The notes: a model not told the origin generated them from the letters alone. 64,000 nt of DNA from Streptomyces griseorubiginosus (GCF_017614965.1 NZ_WVUG01000004.1:17380-81379), one strand, 5' to 3'; shown: positions 32,900 through 43,729, numbered from the stretch's first letter. Program-made: numbers and translations.

Positions 32900-33778
32900 C
32901 TACTCCTTCGACTCGACGGCGTGGCCGCCGAACTGGTTGCGCAGCGCCGCGACCATCTTCATCTGCGGGGAGTCGTCCTGGCGGGAGGAGAACCGCGCGA
33001 AGAGGGAGGCCGTGATCGCCGGCAGCGGCACCGCGTTGTCGATGGCCGCCTCGACCGTCCACCGGCCCTCGCCGGAGTCCTGCGCGAAGCCCTTGAGCTT
33101 GTCGAGGTGCTCGTCCTCGTCCAGGGCGTTGACGGCGAGGTCCAGCAACCAGGAACGGATGACGGTGCCCTGCTCCCAGGAGCGGAAGACCTCGCGGACG
33201 TTGTCCACGGAGTTGACCTTCTCCAGCAGCTCCCAGCCCTCCGCGTACGCCTGCATCATCGCGTACTCGATGCCGTTGTGGACCATCTTCGAGAAGTGCC
33301 CGGCGCCGACCTTGCCCGCGTGGACATAGCCGTACGGGCCCTCCGGCTTCAGCGCCTCGAAGATCGGCTGGAGCCGCTCGACGTGCTCCTTGTCGCCGCC
33401 GACCATCAGCGCGTAGCCGTTCTGCAGACCCCACACACCGCCGGAGACACCCGCGTCGACGAAGCCGATGCCCTTGGCGCCCAGCTCCTCGGCGTGCTTC
33501 TCGTCGTCCGTCCAGCGGGAGTTGCCGCCGTCGACGACCGTGTCGCCGGGGGAGAGGAGGGTGCCGAGTTCGTCGACGACGGACTGGGTGGCGGCGCCGG
33601 CCGGGACCATCACCCAGACCACGCGCGGCGCTTCCAGCTTGTCGACCAGCTCGGCGAGGCTCGTCGCGTCGGAGAGGTCGGGGTTGCGGTCGTAGCCGAT
33701 GACGGTGTGGCCGGCGCGGCGGATCCGCTCGCGCATGTTGCCGCCCATCTTGCCGAGACCGATCAGTCCGAGCTGCAT
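32900..33778 (-). CDS. gnd: 6-phosphogluconate dehydrogenase, short (NAD-type) form
   Basis: A 292-residue enzyme: MQLGLIGLGKMGGNM (Rossmann loop), VVWVMVPAG, DGGNSRWTDD (about 95-104), FVDAGVSGGVWGLQNGYALMVGG (substrate loop) and KMVHNGIEYAMMQAYAEG (catalytic Lys/Asn region, about 178-195). It oxidatively decarboxylates 6-phosphogluconate to ribulose 5-phosphate. It belongs to the short (about 300 residue) decarboxylating class rather than the 470-residue NADP enzyme. Asp after the second strand (YDRN) suggests NAD preference. It sits one base after pgi in the tkt-tal-zwf-opcA-pgi-gnd operon. Confidence 0.92.
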   Translation of the reverse strand: MQLGLIGLGKMGGNMRERIRRAGHTVIGYDRNPDLSDATSLAELVDKLEAPRVVWVMVPAGAATQSVVDELGTLLSPGDTVVDGGNSRWTDDEKHAEELGAKGIGFVDAGVSGGVWGLQNGYALMVGGDKEHVERLQPIFEALKPEGPYGYVHAGKVGAGHFSKMVHNGIEYAMMQAYAEGWELLEKVNSVDNVREVFRSWEQGTVIRSWLLDLAVNALDEDEHLDKLKGFAQDSGEGRWTVEAAIDNAVPLPAITASLFARFSSRQDDSPQMKMVAALRNQFGGHAVESKE

Positions 33779-33779
33779 G

Positions 33780-35432
33780 TCAGTTGCCTTCCTTCAGGTC
33801 GCGGTAGGCGGCCACGAGTGCGGTGGTGGAGGGGTCGAGGCCGGGGACCTCTGCGCCCTCGGTCAGGGCGGGTTCGACGCGCTTGGCGAGCACCTTGCCG
33901 AGTTCGACGCCCCACTGGTCGAAGGAGTCGATGTTCCAGATCGCGCCCTGGACGAACACCTTGTGCTCGTAGAGGGCGATCAGCTGGCCGAGGACCGACG
34001 GGGTCAGCTCGCGGGCCAGGATGGTCGTGGTGGGGTGGTTGCCCCGGAAGGTGCGGTGCGCGACCTGCTCCTCGGGGACACCCTCCGCGCGCACCTCGTC
34101 GGCGGTCTTGCCGAAGGCGAGCGCCTGACCCTGTGCGAACAGGTTGGCCATCAACAGGTCGTGCTGCGCCTTGAGTTCGGCGCTCAGTTCGTCCACCGGG
34201 CGGGCGAAGCCGATCAGGTCGGCCGGGATCAGCTTGGTGCCCTGGTGGATCAACTGGTAGTAGGCGTGCTGCCCGTTGGTGCCGGGCGTGCCCCACACCA
34301 CCGGTCCGGTCTGCCACTCCACCGGACGCCCGTCACGCTGCACCGACTTGCCGTTGGACTCCATGTCCAGCTGCTGCAGATACGCCGTGAACTTGGAGAG
34401 GTAGTGCGAGTACGGCAGCACGGCGTGCGACTGGGCGTCGTGGAAGTTGCCGTACCAGACGCCCAACAGGCCCAGGATCAGCGGGGCGTTGGCCTCGGCA
34501 GGGGCGCTGCGGAAGTGCTCGTCGACGATCCGGAAGCCGTCCAGCATCTCGCGGAAGCGGTCCGGGCCGATGGCGATCATCAGGGACAGGCCGATCGCCG
34601 AGTCGTAGGAGTAGCGGCCGCCGACCCAGTCCCAGAACTCGAACATGTTGTCCGGGTCGATGCCGAACTCGGTGACCTTCCCGGCGTTGGTCGACAGGGC
34701 GACGAAGTGCTTCGCGACCGCCTTGTCGTCGTGCAGACCGTCCGGGCCCTCCAGCAGCCAGGAGCGGGCCGAGGTGGCGTTGGTGATCGTCTCGATCGTG
34801 GTGAACGTCTTGGAGGCGACGATGAACAGCGTCTCCGCCGGGTCCAGGTCGCGCACCGCCTCGTGCAGGTCGGCGCCGTCCACGTTGGACACGAAGCGGA
34901 AGGTCAGTTCCCGTGCCGTGAAGGCCCGCAGGGCCTCGTACGCCATCGCGGGGCCGAGGTCCGAGCCGCCGATGCCGATGTTGACGACGTTGCGGATCCG
35001 CTTGCCGGTGTGGCCGGTCCACTCGCCGGAGCGGACCCGCTCGGCGAAGCCGCTCATCTTGTCCAGCACGGCGTGCACCTTCGGCACGACGTTCTCGCCG
35101 TCGACCTCGACGACGGCGTCCCGCGGCGCCCTGAGCGCGGTGTGCAGGACGGCACGGTCCTCGGTGAGGTTGATCCTCTCGCCGCGGAACATGGCGTCGC
35201 GCAGCCCGAACACGTCGGTGGCGGTGGCCAGTTCCCGGAGCAGGGCCAGGGTCTCGTCGGTGATCAGGTGCTTGGAGTAGTCGATGCGCAGATCGCCCAC
35301 GTGTACGACGTACCGCTCCGCGCGCCCGGGGTCGGTGTCGAACAGCTCCCGCAGCCGGGGTTCGCCCTGGGCGCGGTGGTCCTCCAGGGCGGTCCACTCG
35401 GGACGCCGGGTGAGGCTTGGGGTGTCGGACAT
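33780..35432 (-). CDS. pgi: glucose-6-phosphate isomerase
   Basis: A 550-residue cytoplasmic isomerase linking glucose 6-phosphate and fructose 6-phosphate. Family blocks are visible: [16 protein letters not shown] (about 147-162), [15 protein letters not shown] (about 203-217), [21 protein letters not shown] (about 262-282), [13 protein letters not shown] (about 383) and a C-terminal Lys/Gln region. The length agrees with other bacterial enzymes. It lies one base from opcA upstream and one base from gnd downstream, and within this operon it would recycle fructose 6-phosphate from the transketolase/transaldolase reactions back into the oxidative branch. Confidence 0.96.
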   Translation of the reverse strand: MSDTPSLTRRPEWTALEDHRAQGEPRLRELFDTDPGRAERYVVHVGDLRIDYSKHLITDETLALLRELATATDVFGLRDAMFRGERINLTEDRAVLHTALRAPRDAVVEVDGENVVPKVHAVLDKMSGFAERVRSGEWTGHTGKRIRNVVNIGIGGSDLGPAMAYEALRAFTARELTFRFVSNVDGADLHEAVRDLDPAETLFIVASKTFTTIETITNATSARSWLLEGPDGLHDDKAVAKHFVALSTNAGKVTEFGIDPDNMFEFWDWVGGRYSYDSAIGLSLMIAIGPDRFREMLDGFRIVDEHFRSAPAEANAPLILGLLGVWYGNFHDAQSHAVLPYSHYLSKFTAYLQQLDMESNGKSVQRDGRPVEWQTGPVVWGTPGTNGQHAYYQLIHQGTKLIPADLIGFARPVDELSAELKAQHDLLMANLFAQGQALAFGKTADEVRAEGVPEEQVAHRTFRGNHPTTTILARELTPSVLGQLIALYEHKVFVQGAIWNIDSFDQWGVELGKVLAKRVEPALTEGAEVPGLDPSTTALVAAYRDLKEGN

Positions 35433-35433
35433 G

Positions 35434-36360
35434 TCAGACGGTCTCCTTCACGCTCTCGCCGCGCAGGGCGATGGCGTACATCTCGTCGGCGTCGAGGCGG
35501 CGCAGCTCCTCGGCGATGAGCTCGGAGGTGGTGCGGACCTTCAGGGCGAGGGTGCGGGAGGGCTGGCCCGGCAGGGACAGCGTGGCCAGCGGGCCCTCGG
35601 GGCGGTCGATGACGATCTCGCCGTCGGTGGTGCCCAGGCGCACGGCGGTGACGACCGGGCCGGCCGTGACGACCCGGTCGATCCGCACGTTCAGCCGCGC
35701 CTCCAGCCAGCGCGCCAGCAGCTCGGCGGCGGGGTTCTCGGCCTCGGCCTCCACCGCGCCCGAGATGATCTGCGCCCGTGCCTGGTCCAGGGCGGCGGCC
35801 AGCATCGAGCGCCAGGGCGTCAGCCTGGTCCAGGCGAGGTCGGTGTCGCCGGGCGCGTAGGAGCGGACCCGGGTCTCCAGGGCCTCGAGGGGGTTCTCCA
35901 CGGCGTACAGGTCGGTGATCCTGCGCTGGGCCAGCGCACCCAGCGGGTCCTTCGAGGGGATCTCGGGCGCGTCCACCGGCCACCACACCACGACGGGCGC
36001 GTCGGGCAGCAGCAGCGGCAGCACGACCGAGTCGGCGTGGTCGGACACCTCGCCGTAGGTGCGCAGCACGACCGTCTCACCGGTGCCGGCGTCGGAGCCC
36101 ACGCGCACCTCGGCGTCGAGCTTGGAGGCGACGCGGTCGCGCGGGGTGCGGGCCTGGCGCCGGATGACGACCAGGGTGCGCGAGGGGTGCTCGTGCGAGG
36201 CCTCCTCGGCCGCCTTGATCGCGTCGTAGGCGTTCTCCTCGTCCGTGACGATCACCATCGTCAGGACCATGCCCACGGCAGGCGTACCGATGGCGCGGCG
36301 ACCCTGCACCAGCGCCTTGTTGATCTTGCTTGCCGTGGTGTCGGTCAGGTCGATCTTCAT
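35434..36360 (-). CDS. opcA: glucose-6-phosphate dehydrogenase assembly protein OpcA
   Basis: A 308-residue OpcA. It starts [42 protein letters not shown]. The centre has [38 protein letters not shown] and [25 protein letters not shown]. In actinomycetes and cyanobacteria OpcA binds and activates Zwf, so it is a partner rather than an enzyme. Its ATG overlaps the zwf stop by 4 bases, giving tightly coupled synthesis of both partners, and pgi follows after one base. Confidence 0.94.
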   Translation of the reverse strand: MKIDLTDTTASKINKALVQGRRAIGTPAVGMVLTMVIVTDEENAYDAIKAAEEASHEHPSRTLVVIRRQARTPRDRVASKLDAEVRVGSDAGTGETVVLRTYGEVSDHADSVVLPLLLPDAPVVVWWPVDAPEIPSKDPLGALAQRRITDLYAVENPLEALETRVRSYAPGDTDLAWTRLTPWRSMLAAALDQARAQIISGAVEAEAENPAAELLARWLEARLNVRIDRVVTAGPVVTAVRLGTTDGEIVIDRPEGPLATLSLPGQPSRTLALKVRTTSELIAEELRRLDADEMYAIALRGESVKETV

Positions 36361-37901
36361 GGCCTGCGCCAGCTCCGTCCGTCTCGTGCGAGCATCTCGT
36401 CGGCTTCCTCGGGTCCCCAGGTGCCCGAGGCGTACTGCGCGGGCTTGCCGTTCTTCGCCCAGTACTCCTCGATCGGGTCGAGGATCTTCCAGGACTCTTC
36501 CACTTCCTGGTGGCGGGGGAAAAGGTTGGCGTCGCCGAGCAGTACGTCCAGGATGAGCCGCTCGTACGCCTCCGGGCTGGACTCGGTGAAGGACTCGCCG
36601 TAGGCGAAGTCCATCGACACGTCCCTGATCTCCATCGAGGTGCCCGGGACCTTGGAGCCGAACCGGACCGTCATGCCCTCGTCGGGCTGGACGCGGATGA
36701 CGATCGCGTTCTCGCCGAGCTCCTCGGTGGCGGTGGAGTCGAAGGGCGAGTGCGGGGCGCGCTGGAAGACGACCGCGATCTCGGTGACCCGGCGGCCCAG
36801 CCGCTTGCCGGTGCGCAGGTAGAACGGCACGCCCGCCCAGCGCCGGTTGTCGATGTTCAGCTTGACGGCCGCGTAGGTGTCGGTCGTGGAGGACGCGTCG
36901 ATGCCGTCCTCCTCCAGGTAGCCGCGGACCTTCTCGCCGCCCTGCCAGGCCCCCGCGTACTGTCCGCGCACGGTGTGGGCGCCGAGGTTGTCCGGCAGCT
37001 TCACGGCCTTGAGGACCTTCAGCTTCTCGGTGAGCAGCGACTCGGCGTCGAAGGCGGCCGGCTCCTCCATGGCGGTCAGCGCCATCAGCTGCAGCAGGTG
37101 GTTCTGGATGACGTCACGGGCCGAGCCGATGCCGTCGTAGTAGCCCGCGCGGCCGCCGATGCCGATGTCCTCGGCCATCGTGATCTGGACGTGGTCGACG
37201 AAGGACCGGTTCCAGATCGGCTCGTACATCTCGTTGGCGAAACGGAGCGCCAGGATGTTCTGGACGGTCTCCTTGCCGAGGTAGTGGTCGATGCGGAAGA
37301 CCTGGTCCGGCTCGAAGACGTCGTGCACGACCGCGTTGAGCTCACGGGCGCTGGCGAGGTCGCGGCCGAACGGCTTCTCGATGACCGCGCGCCGCCAGGC
37401 GCCCTCGGGCGCGTTCGCCAGGCCGTGCTTCTTCAGCTGCTGGACGACCTTCGGGAAGAACTTCGGCGGCACGGAGAGGTAGAAGGCGAAGTTGCCCCCG
37501 GTGCCGCGGGAGGCGTCCAGCTCCTCGACGGCCGACTTCAGCTGCTTGAAGGCGGTGTCGTCGTCGAAGTCGCCGGGGATGAACCGCATGCCCTCGGCGA
37601 GCTGCTGCCAGACCTCCTCACGGAACTCGGTGCGCGCGTGCTCGCGCACGGAGTCGTGCACGATCTGCGCGAAGTCCTCGTCCTCCCAGTCCCGGCGGGC
37701 GAACCCGACGAGGGAGAAGCCCGGCGGCAGCAGACCGCGGTTGGCCAGGTCGTAGACGGCCGGCATCAGCTTCTTGCGGGAGAGGTCACCGGTGACGCCG
37801 AAGATGACCAGGCCGGAGGGTCCGGCGATACGGGGGAGGCGCCGGTCGCGCGGGTCGCGCAGCGGGTTCTCCCAGTCGACGGTGGCAGGGATCTCGGTCA
37901 T
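36357..37901 (-). CDS. zwf: glucose-6-phosphate 1-dehydrogenase
   Basis: A 514-residue enzyme: coenzyme loop [21 protein letters not shown] (about 32-52), active-site [13 protein letters not shown] (about 204-216, with the catalytic His), EKPFGRDL, and [10 protein letters not shown] (about 370). It oxidises glucose 6-phosphate to 6-phosphogluconolactone and feeds the oxidative pentose-phosphate branch. The start and stop overlap tal and opcA by 4 bases each. No 6-phosphogluconolactonase (pgl/devB) gene is in the run, so lactone hydrolysis must be supplied elsewhere or be spontaneous. Confidence 0.96.
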   Translation of the reverse strand: MTEIPATVDWENPLRDPRDRRLPRIAGPSGLVIFGVTGDLSRKKLMPAVYDLANRGLLPPGFSLVGFARRDWEDEDFAQIVHDSVREHARTEFREEVWQQLAEGMRFIPGDFDDDTAFKQLKSAVEELDASRGTGGNFAFYLSVPPKFFPKVVQQLKKHGLANAPEGAWRRAVIEKPFGRDLASARELNAVVHDVFEPDQVFRIDHYLGKETVQNILALRFANEMYEPIWNRSFVDHVQITMAEDIGIGGRAGYYDGIGSARDVIQNHLLQLMALTAMEEPAAFDAESLLTEKLKVLKAVKLPDNLGAHTVRGQYAGAWQGGEKVRGYLEEDGIDASSTTDTYAAVKLNIDNRRWAGVPFYLRTGKRLGRRVTEIAVVFQRAPHSPFDSTATEELGENAIVIRVQPDEGMTVRFGSKVPGTSMEIRDVSMDFAYGESFTESSPEAYERLILDVLLGDANLFPRHQEVEESWKILDPIEEYWAKNGKPAQYASGTWGPEEADEMLARDGRSWRRP

Positions 37902-39073
37902 TCCGCGTCCACTCCCTCGCTGTCCGGGGACTTGCTGTCCAGGGACTTGGCGACGGCCTCCAGCAGGTCCTGCCAGGCCGTCTCGAACTTGGCGACACCC
38001 TCGTCCTCGAGCTGCTGCACGACCTCCTCGTACGAGATCCCGAGGGCCTCCACGGCGGCCAGGTCGGCGCGCGCCTGCGCGTAGCCGCCGGTCACCGTGT
38101 CACCGGTGATCCCGCCGTGGTCGGCGGTGGCGTCGAGGGTGGCCTCCGGCATCGTGTTCACGGTGCCCGGGGCGACCAGCTCGTCCACGTACAGGGTGTC
38201 CTTGTACGCGGGGTCCTTCACGCCGGTCGAGGCCCACAGCGGGCGCTGCCGGTTGGCGCCGGCACCGGCGAGCGCGGTCCAGCGGTCCGACGACCGGGAC
38301 GGGTCGCCGGCGGAGCCGAACACCTCTTCATAAGCCTGGTACGCCAGCCGCGCGTTCGCCAGCGCGGCCCGGCCCTTGAGGGTGGTCGCCTCGGGGGAGC
38401 TCAGGCCGGTCAGCCGCTTGTCGATCTCGGAGTCCACGCGGGAGACGAAGAAGGAGGCGACCGAGTGGACGGCCGCGAGGTCGAGGCCCCTGGCCTGCGC
38501 CTTCTCCAGGCCGGCGAGGTAGGCGTCCATGACCTCGCGGTAGCGCTCCAGGGAGAAGATCAGCGTGACGTTGACGCTGATGCCGAGGCCGATGACCTCG
38601 GTGATCGCCGGGAGTCCGGCCCGGGTCGCCGGGATCTTGATCATGACGTTGGGCCGGTCGACGAGCCAGGAGAGCTGCTTGGCCTCGGCGACGGTGGCCC
38701 TGGTGTCGTGGGCCAGACGCGGGTCGACCTCGATGGAGACCCGGCCGTCCCGGCCGCCGGTCGCGTCGTACACGGGCCGCAGGACGTCGGCGGCGGCGCG
38801 GACGTCGGCCGTGGTCATCATCCGTACGGCCTCTTCGACCGTCACTCCGCGCACGGCCAGGTCGGCGAGCTGCTCCTCGTAGCCCTCGCCGGAGCCGATG
38901 GCGGCCTGGAAGATGGACGGGTTGGTGGTGACGCCGACGACGTGCCTGTCGCGGACGAGTCCGGCGAGGTTGCCGGTCTCGATGCGCCCGCGCGAGAGGT
39001 CGTCCAGCCAGATGGAGACGCCTTCGTCGCTGAGGCGCTTCAGTGCTCCCGCGGTGGCGGTTGCTTCGGTCAT
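37898..39073 (-). CDS. tal: transaldolase
   Basis: A 391-residue transaldolase of the larger actinobacterial type. It begins [22 protein letters not shown] and has [16 protein letters not shown] (about 55-70), [29 protein letters not shown] (about 155-183, with the Schiff-base Lys in IKIPAT) and [16 protein letters not shown]. It transfers the dihydroxyacetone unit between sedoheptulose 7-phosphate and glyceraldehyde 3-phosphate. ATG 39071-39073 fits the family start; more distant in-frame starts would run into the tkt end. The gap to tkt is 31 bases, and it overlaps zwf by 4. Confidence 0.95.
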   Translation of the reverse strand: MTEATATAGALKRLSDEGVSIWLDDLSRGRIETGNLAGLVRDRHVVGVTTNPSIFQAAIGSGEGYEEQLADLAVRGVTVEEAVRMMTTADVRAAADVLRPVYDATGGRDGRVSIEVDPRLAHDTRATVAEAKQLSWLVDRPNVMIKIPATRAGLPAITEVIGLGISVNVTLIFSLERYREVMDAYLAGLEKAQARGLDLAAVHSVASFFVSRVDSEIDKRLTGLSSPEATTLKGRAALANARLAYQAYEEVFGSAGDPSRSSDRWTALAGAGANRQRPLWASTGVKDPAYKDTLYVDELVAPGTVNTMPEATLDATADHGGITGDTVTGGYAQARADLAAVEALGISYEEVVQQLEDEGVAKFETAWQDLLEAVAKSLDSKSPDSEGVDAE

Positions 39074-39104
39074 GGTACTGATCATCTTCTTTCTGGCGAT
39101 CGGA

Positions 39105-41198
39105 TCAACCGCGGGCGGCGGCGAGGCCTGTCGTTGAATTGAACACAGCCCGGGCCGCGGCGGCGACGTTCTCGGGGGTGAAGCCGAACTCGGCGAACAG
39201 GGTTTTGGCGTCGGCGGAGGCGCCGAAGTGCTCCAGGGAGACGATGCGTCCCGCGTCACCCGTGAAGCGGTACCACGTCAGGGCGATGCCCGCCTCGACC
39301 GCGACGCGGGCCCTCACCGACGGTGGAAGCACGCTCTCGCGGTACTCGCGGGGCTGCTCCTCGAACCACTCCACCGACGGCATCGACACCACGCGGGTGC
39401 CGATCCCCTCGGCCTCCAGCCGCTCCCGCGCGGCGACGGCGAGCTGCACCTCGGAGCCGGTGGCGATGAGGATCACGTCCGGGGTCGACTTCGAGGACTC
39501 CTTCAGGACGTAACCGCCCTTCGCCGCATCGGGGTTGGGGGCGTAGGTCGGCACGCCCTGGCGGGTGAGCGCGAGTCCGTGCGGGGCCGGGGCGGTGGCG
39601 TGCCGCCTCAGGATCTCGGCCCAGGCGACGGCGGTCTCGTTGGCGTCGGCCGGGCGGACCACGTTCAGACCGGGGATGGCGCGCAGCGCGGCCAGGTGCT
39701 CGACCGGCTGGTGCGTCGGGCCGTCCTCGCCGAGACCGATGGAGTCGTGCGTCCAGATGTAGGTCACCGGCAGCTGCATCAGCGCCGACATCCGCACCGC
39801 GTTGCGCATGTAGTCGGAGAACACCAGGAAGGTGCCGCCGTAGACGCGGGTGTTGCCGTGCAGGGCGATCCCGTTCATCTCCGCGGCCATGGAGAACTCG
39901 CGGATGCCGAAGTGGACGGTACGGCCGTACGGGTCGGCCTCCGGCAGCGGGTTGCCCTTCGGCAGGAAGGAGCTGGTCTTGTCGATGGTGGTGTTGTTCG
40001 AGCCGGCCAGGTCGGCGGAGCCGCCCCACAGCTCGGGCAGCACGGCACCCAGCGACTGCAGCACCTTGCCGGAGGCGGCGCGGGTGGCGACCGACTTGCC
40101 CTCCTCGAAGACCGGCAGCGCGTCCTCCCAGCCCTCGGGCAGCCGGCCGGCCACCACCCGGTCGAACAGTGCGGCGCGCTCGGGGTTCGCGCCGCGCCAC
40201 TTGTCGAGCTGCTTGTCCCAGGCCGCGTGCGCCTCGGCGCCGCGGTCCAGGGCCTCGCGGGTGTGGGCGAGGACGTCGTCGTCCACCTGGAAGGACCGCT
40301 CGGGGTCGAAGCCGAGGACGCGCTTGGTGGCGGCTACCTCGTCGGCGCCGAGCGCGGAGCCGTGGGCGGCCTCGGTGTTGCGCGCGTTCGGCGCGGGCCA
40401 GGCGATGATCGTGCGCATCGCGATGATGGACGGCCGGCCGGTCTCGGCCTGCGCGGCCCTGAGCGCCGCGTAGAGGGCCGCTACGTCGATGTCGCCGTCC
40501 TCGGCGGGCTCGACGCGCTGGGTGTGCCAGCCGTAGGCCTCGTACCGCTTCAGGACGTCCTCGGAGAAGGCGGTCGCGGTGTCGCCCTCGATGGAGATGT
40601 GGTTGTCGTCGTAGAGGAAGACCAGGTTGCCGAGCTTCTGGTGCCCGGCGAGGGAGGAGGCCTCGGCGGAGACGCCCTCCTCCAGGTCGCCGTCGGAGAC
40701 GATCGCCCAGATGGTGTGGTCGAAGGGGGAGGTCCCCTCGGGGGCCTCCGGGTCGAACAGACCGCGCTCGTAGCGGGCGGCCATCGCCATGCCGACGGCG
40801 TTGGCGACGCCCTGGCCGAGCGGACCGGTGGTGGTCTCCACGCCCGCGGTGTGGCCGTACTCGGGGTGACCGGGCGTCTTGGACCCGTGGGTCCTGAAGG
40901 CGTTGAGGTCATCGAGCTCCAGCTCGTAGCCGGAGAGGAACAGCTGGGTGTAGAGGGTCAGCGAGGTGTGGCCGGGGGAGAGGACGAAACGGTCCCGGCC
41001 GGTCCACTCGGGGTCTGCGGGATCGTGGCGCATCACCTTCTGAAAGATCGTGTAGGCGGCCGGGGCGAGGGCCATCGCGGTGCCCGGGTGGCCGTTGCCG
41101 ACCTTCTGCACGGCGTCGGCGGCCAGCAGTCGAGCGGTGTCGACGGCGCGTCGGTCGAGTTCGGTCCATTCGAAGCTGTCCGGTGTCTGCGTACTCAT
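39105..41198 (-). CDS. tkt: transketolase
   Basis: A thiamine-diphosphate transketolase of about 697 residues from MSTQTPDSF. Blocks are [14 protein letters not shown] (about 38), [26 protein letters not shown] (about 125), and the ThDP motif from SDGDLEEG to DDNHIS (about 165-198). The pyrimidine domain has [19 protein letters not shown] (about 425, catalytic Glu) and [20 protein letters not shown]. It is the first gene of the leftward six-gene pentose-phosphate operon. A palindromic operator-like site lies about 50 bases upstream. A TTG two codons upstream is possible, but the ATG has GAGGAC behind it. Start coordinate uncertain by a few bases. Confidence 0.95.
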   Translation of the reverse strand: MSTQTPDSFEWTELDRRAVDTARLLAADAVQKVGNGHPGTAMALAPAAYTIFQKVMRHDPADPEWTGRDRFVLSPGHTSLTLYTQLFLSGYELELDDLNAFRTHGSKTPGHPEYGHTAGVETTTGPLGQGVANAVGMAMAARYERGLFDPEAPEGTSPFDHTIWAIVSDGDLEEGVSAEASSLAGHQKLGNLVFLYDDNHISIEGDTATAFSEDVLKRYEAYGWHTQRVEPAEDGDIDVAALYAALRAAQAETGRPSIIAMRTIIAWPAPNARNTEAAHGSALGADEVAATKRVLGFDPERSFQVDDDVLAHTREALDRGAEAHAAWDKQLDKWRGANPERAALFDRVVAGRLPEGWEDALPVFEEGKSVATRAASGKVLQSLGAVLPELWGGSADLAGSNNTTIDKTSSFLPKGNPLPEADPYGRTVHFGIREFSMAAEMNGIALHGNTRVYGGTFLVFSDYMRNAVRMSALMQLPVTYIWTHDSIGLGEDGPTHQPVEHLAALRAIPGLNVVRPADANETAVAWAEILRRHATAPAPHGLALTRQGVPTYAPNPDAAKGGYVLKESSKSTPDVILIATGSEVQLAVAARERLEAEGIGTRVVSMPSVEWFEEQPREYRESVLPPSVRARVAVEAGIALTWYRFTGDAGRIVSLEHFGASADAKTLFAEFGFTPENVAAAARAVFNSTTGLAAARG

Positions 41199-41250
41199 CT
41201 TCAAGAAGTCCTCGATCGCGGCGATGGTTCTGGCCTGACGCGTTCAAAAC

Positions 41251-41267
41251 TAAAAGTCTGACTTTTA
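41251..41267. promoter_or_regulatory. perfect 17-bp palindrome between tkt and the AraC regulator
   Basis: TAAAAGTC-T-GACTTTTA is a perfect 8-1-8 inverted repeat, strikingly AT-rich here, in the roughly 145-base divergent region between the pentose-phosphate operon and an AraC-family gene. The placement suits a regulator binding site acting on both promoters. I do not recognise it as the site of a named factor; the divergent AraC protein is the first candidate, although AraC sites are more often direct repeats. Confidence 0.6.
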
Positions 41268-41344
41268 CGGGGGTAGGTCCTCGTGTGCCAGCCTGTGGTG
41301 AAAGTGGGACACCGAGAACACCGGCCGGGCGGCGTGAGAGGGAC

Positions 41345-42250
41345 ATGGCGGACAGAACCATCCAAGGCGGCGACGGTGACGGGGGCGTGGACGTGATCAG
41401 AACGTTCCCCTTCCCGGTCGAGCTGAGTGTGTGCGGGGTCGGCATGCAGGTCGGCCCGATGGGAGCCGGCCGCACCTGGCACGCGGACGCCCCGCTGCAC
41501 CGCGTCCACCGCATCGACTTCCATGTCGTGATGCTCTTCGACGACGGCCCCGTCCGCCACATGATCGACTTCGCCGAGTACGAGGCGAGCGCGGGGGACG
41601 TGCTGTGGATCCGTCCGGGCCAGGTCCACCGTTTCCCGAATGCCAGCGAGTACCGCGGAACCGTGCTGACCATGCAGCCGGGCTTCCTGCCCCGTGCCAC
41701 GGTGGAGGCGACGGGCCTGTACCGCTACGACCTACCCCCCCTGCTCCGCCCGGACGACGCCCAACTGGCCGCCCTGCGCTCGGCCCTGACGCAGTTGCGA
41801 TACGAGTACGAGGACACCACGACTCTTCCGCTGAGTCTTCACACGGCGGTCCTGCGCCACTCGCTGACGGCGTTCCTGCTCCGCCTCGCCCATCTGGCGG
41901 CGAGTTCGGCCCAGGCGGCCCAGGGTCAGTCGGACACCACCTTCACCCTCTTCCGGGACGCCGTGGAGAAGCACTTCGCCACCAACCACAGCGTCAGCGC
42001 CTACGCCGACTCCCTCGGCTACTCCCGCCGCACCCTCGTCCGCGCGGTCCGCGCCGCCACCGGCGAGACCCCCAAGGGCTTCATCGACAAACGGGTCGTG
42101 CTGGAGGCCAAGCGCCTCCTGGCCCACACCGACCTCCCGATCGGCCGCGTCGGCGCGGCCGTCGGTTTCCCGGACGCCGCGAACTTCTCCAAGTTCTTCC
42201 AGCAGCACACGGACATGACACCGGCGGCATTCCGGGCCGAGATGCACTGA
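41345..42250 (+). CDS. AraC-family transcriptional regulator
   Basis: A 301-residue regulator. Residues about 20-130 form an AraC-type cupin sensor (GRTWHADAPLHRVHRIDFHVVMLFDDG ... EASAGDVLWIRPGQVHRFP). Residues about 205-300 are the double helix-turn-helix DNA-binding domain (SVSAYADSLGYSRRTLVRAVRAATGETPKGFIDKRVVLEAKRLLAHTDLPIGRVGAAVGFPDAANFSKFFQQHTDMTPAAFR). It is divergent from the pentose-phosphate operon across a palindrome, so it probably controls that operon and itself. The effector is unknown; a sugar or sugar phosphate is the simple guess. A strong hairpin follows immediately. Confidence 0.88.
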   Translation: MADRTIQGGDGDGGVDVIRTFPFPVELSVCGVGMQVGPMGAGRTWHADAPLHRVHRIDFHVVMLFDDGPVRHMIDFAEYEASAGDVLWIRPGQVHRFPNASEYRGTVLTMQPGFLPRATVEATGLYRYDLPPLLRPDDAQLAALRSALTQLRYEYEDTTTLPLSLHTAVLRHSLTAFLLRLAHLAASSAQAAQGQSDTTFTLFRDAVEKHFATNHSVSAYADSLGYSRRTLVRAVRAATGETPKGFIDKRVVLEAKRLLAHTDLPIGRVGAAVGFPDAANFSKFFQQHTDMTPAAFRAEMH

Positions 42251-42285
42251 AGAGGGGCCCCACGCCCTGGGCGTGGGGCCCCTCT
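42251..42285. terminator. long perfect hairpin terminator
   Basis: AGAGGGGCCCCACGCC (42251-42266) pairs perfectly with GGCGTGGGGCCCCTCT (42270-42285) around a 3-base loop. It lies between the convergent AraC (stop 42250) and GH16 (stop 42303) genes and ends in CTCTC, so it can terminate both. It is the strongest hairpin seen in the window. Confidence 0.85.
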
Positions 42286-42302
42286 CTCCGTGAACCGTGC
42301 CG

Positions 42303-43688
42303 TCAGTGACCGAAGTCGAACCAGTTGACGTTCACGAAGTCCGCCGGCTGGCCGCTGGAGAAGGTCAGATAGACGTCGTGGGTGCCGGTGACGTCACTGA
42401 TGTTGGCCGGGATCGTCGTCCAGGACTGCCAGCCGCCGGTGTTGGCGACGGCGAAGCTGCCGACGGGTGTGCCGGTGGCGCTGTCGAGGCGCACCTGGAC
42501 TAGGCCGCTCACCCCGCTCGCCGCGCCGCTCGCCACCCGGGCGTAGAACTGCCTGGCCGCCGTGGAGCCGAAGTTGACGCCCTTGTAGAGAGCCCAGTCG
42601 CCGTTGGCTATGTAGCCGACGTCCTGTCCGCCACCGGTGTCCGAGGTGGTCTCGGTGCTGACGCCGGACTGGCTGTCGTACGACTCCGCCTGGATGGCGC
42701 TGTAGGCGTCACGGTTGCCGGACGGTGGAGGGGTGGTACCGCTCCCACCGGACGACAGCACCTGGACGTAGTCCACCAGCATCGGATGTCCGGACTCGGT
42801 GGCGCTGGTCGGTCCGCCGCCGAACGCGGCCGGGAAGGCGCCGCCCATCGCCACGTTCAGGATGACGAAGAAACCGTGGTTGGTGGCGTTGGCCCAGGTC
42901 GTCGCGTCCACCTGACCGGCCGTCACCGTCTGGTAGGTGACGCCGTCGACGGAGAAGCGGATCGCCTCGGGGCTGACCGAGCGGTCCCACTCCATGGTGT
43001 AGGTGTGGAAGCCGGACTGGCAGGTCGTGTTGGGGCAGGCCGTCGAATTGCCCAGGCCCGTCGTCTCGTTGCAGGGGCCGCCCGAGGCCGTGCCGCAGTG
43101 CATGGTGGCCCAGGTCTTGTTGATGCCGTTGACGTTCTCCATGATGTCGAGCTCGCCGACGCTCGGCCAGTTCTGGTAGTTGCCGCGGTATGGCGCGCCC
43201 AGCATCCAGAACGCCGGCCAGTAGCCGGCCGCCGCGTTCCCGGTGACGTTCGGCATCTGGATCCGTGCCTCGACGCGCAGCTTGCCGCCCGCCGGGGGCT
43301 GGAAGTCGGTGCGGTTGGTCTCGATACGGCCCGAGGTCCAGTTGCCGGCCGCGTCCCGGATCGGGGTGATCTTCAGGTTGCCGCTGCCGTCGAGGGCGAC
43401 GTTGCTGGTGCTGCTGGTCATCGTCTCGACCTCGGAGGTGCCCCAGTTGGCGGGGCCGCCCGGATAGGAAGTGCCGGTGTCGTACTGCCAGTTGGAGGTG
43501 GAGACGCCGGTGCCGGCCGAGCCGTTGAAGTCGTCGAGGAAGACCTGGGTCCAGCCCGACGGGGGTGTGGGGGCGGAGGCGTCGGCGGACTGGGTGGCGG
43601 CCGTGGCGAGCGCGGCCGCCAGGCCGAGCGTGCTGAGGACGGCGACGAGCGCGCGTCGCCGTCTCGGTGTGCCGGAGCTTGCACTCAT
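42303..43688 (-). CDS. secreted GH16 endo-beta-1,3-glucanase with C-terminal CBM
   Basis: A 461-residue secreted enzyme. A basic N-terminus (TPRRRRALVAVLSTLGLAAALATAATQSADA) is a Sec signal peptide. Residues about 45-290 are a GH16 domain with the catalytic E-x-D-x-x-E motif in VGELDIMENV (about 185), plus SGRIETNR and AAAGYWPAFWMLG. A short Gly/Pro linker (about 305-320) leads to a CBM6-like carbohydrate-binding module (AIQAESYDSQSGV ... GYIANGDWALYKGVNFG). It should hydrolyse laminarin-type beta-1,3- or mixed-linkage glucans outside the cell. A LacI-type palindrome overlaps its transcription start region. Confidence 0.92.
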   Translation of the reverse strand: MSASSGTPRRRRALVAVLSTLGLAAALATAATQSADASAPTPPSGWTQVFLDDFNGSAGTGVSTSNWQYDTGTSYPGGPANWGTSEVETMTSSTSNVALDGSGNLKITPIRDAAGNWTSGRIETNRTDFQPPAGGKLRVEARIQMPNVTGNAAAGYWPAFWMLGAPYRGNYQNWPSVGELDIMENVNGINKTWATMHCGTASGGPCNETTGLGNSTACPNTTCQSGFHTYTMEWDRSVSPEAIRFSVDGVTYQTVTAGQVDATTWANATNHGFFVILNVAMGGAFPAAFGGGPTSATESGHPMLVDYVQVLSSGGSGTTPPPSGNRDAYSAIQAESYDSQSGVSTETTSDTGGGQDVGYIANGDWALYKGVNFGSTAARQFYARVASGAASGVSGLVQVRLDSATGTPVGSFAVANTGGWQSWTTIPANISDVTGTHDVYLTFSSGQPADFVNVNWFDFGH

Positions 43689-43729
43689 GGGGGTGCCTCT
43701 CGGGTACGGGGATGGCTGCGGGGTGCCGA

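Noticed and set aside
33699..35519. 606-codon plus-strand open frame
   Set aside because: Antisense to pgi, whose identity is certain.
39228..41261. 677-codon plus-strand open frame
   Set aside because: Antisense to transketolase, which has full family motifs. The plus-strand product has shadow composition.
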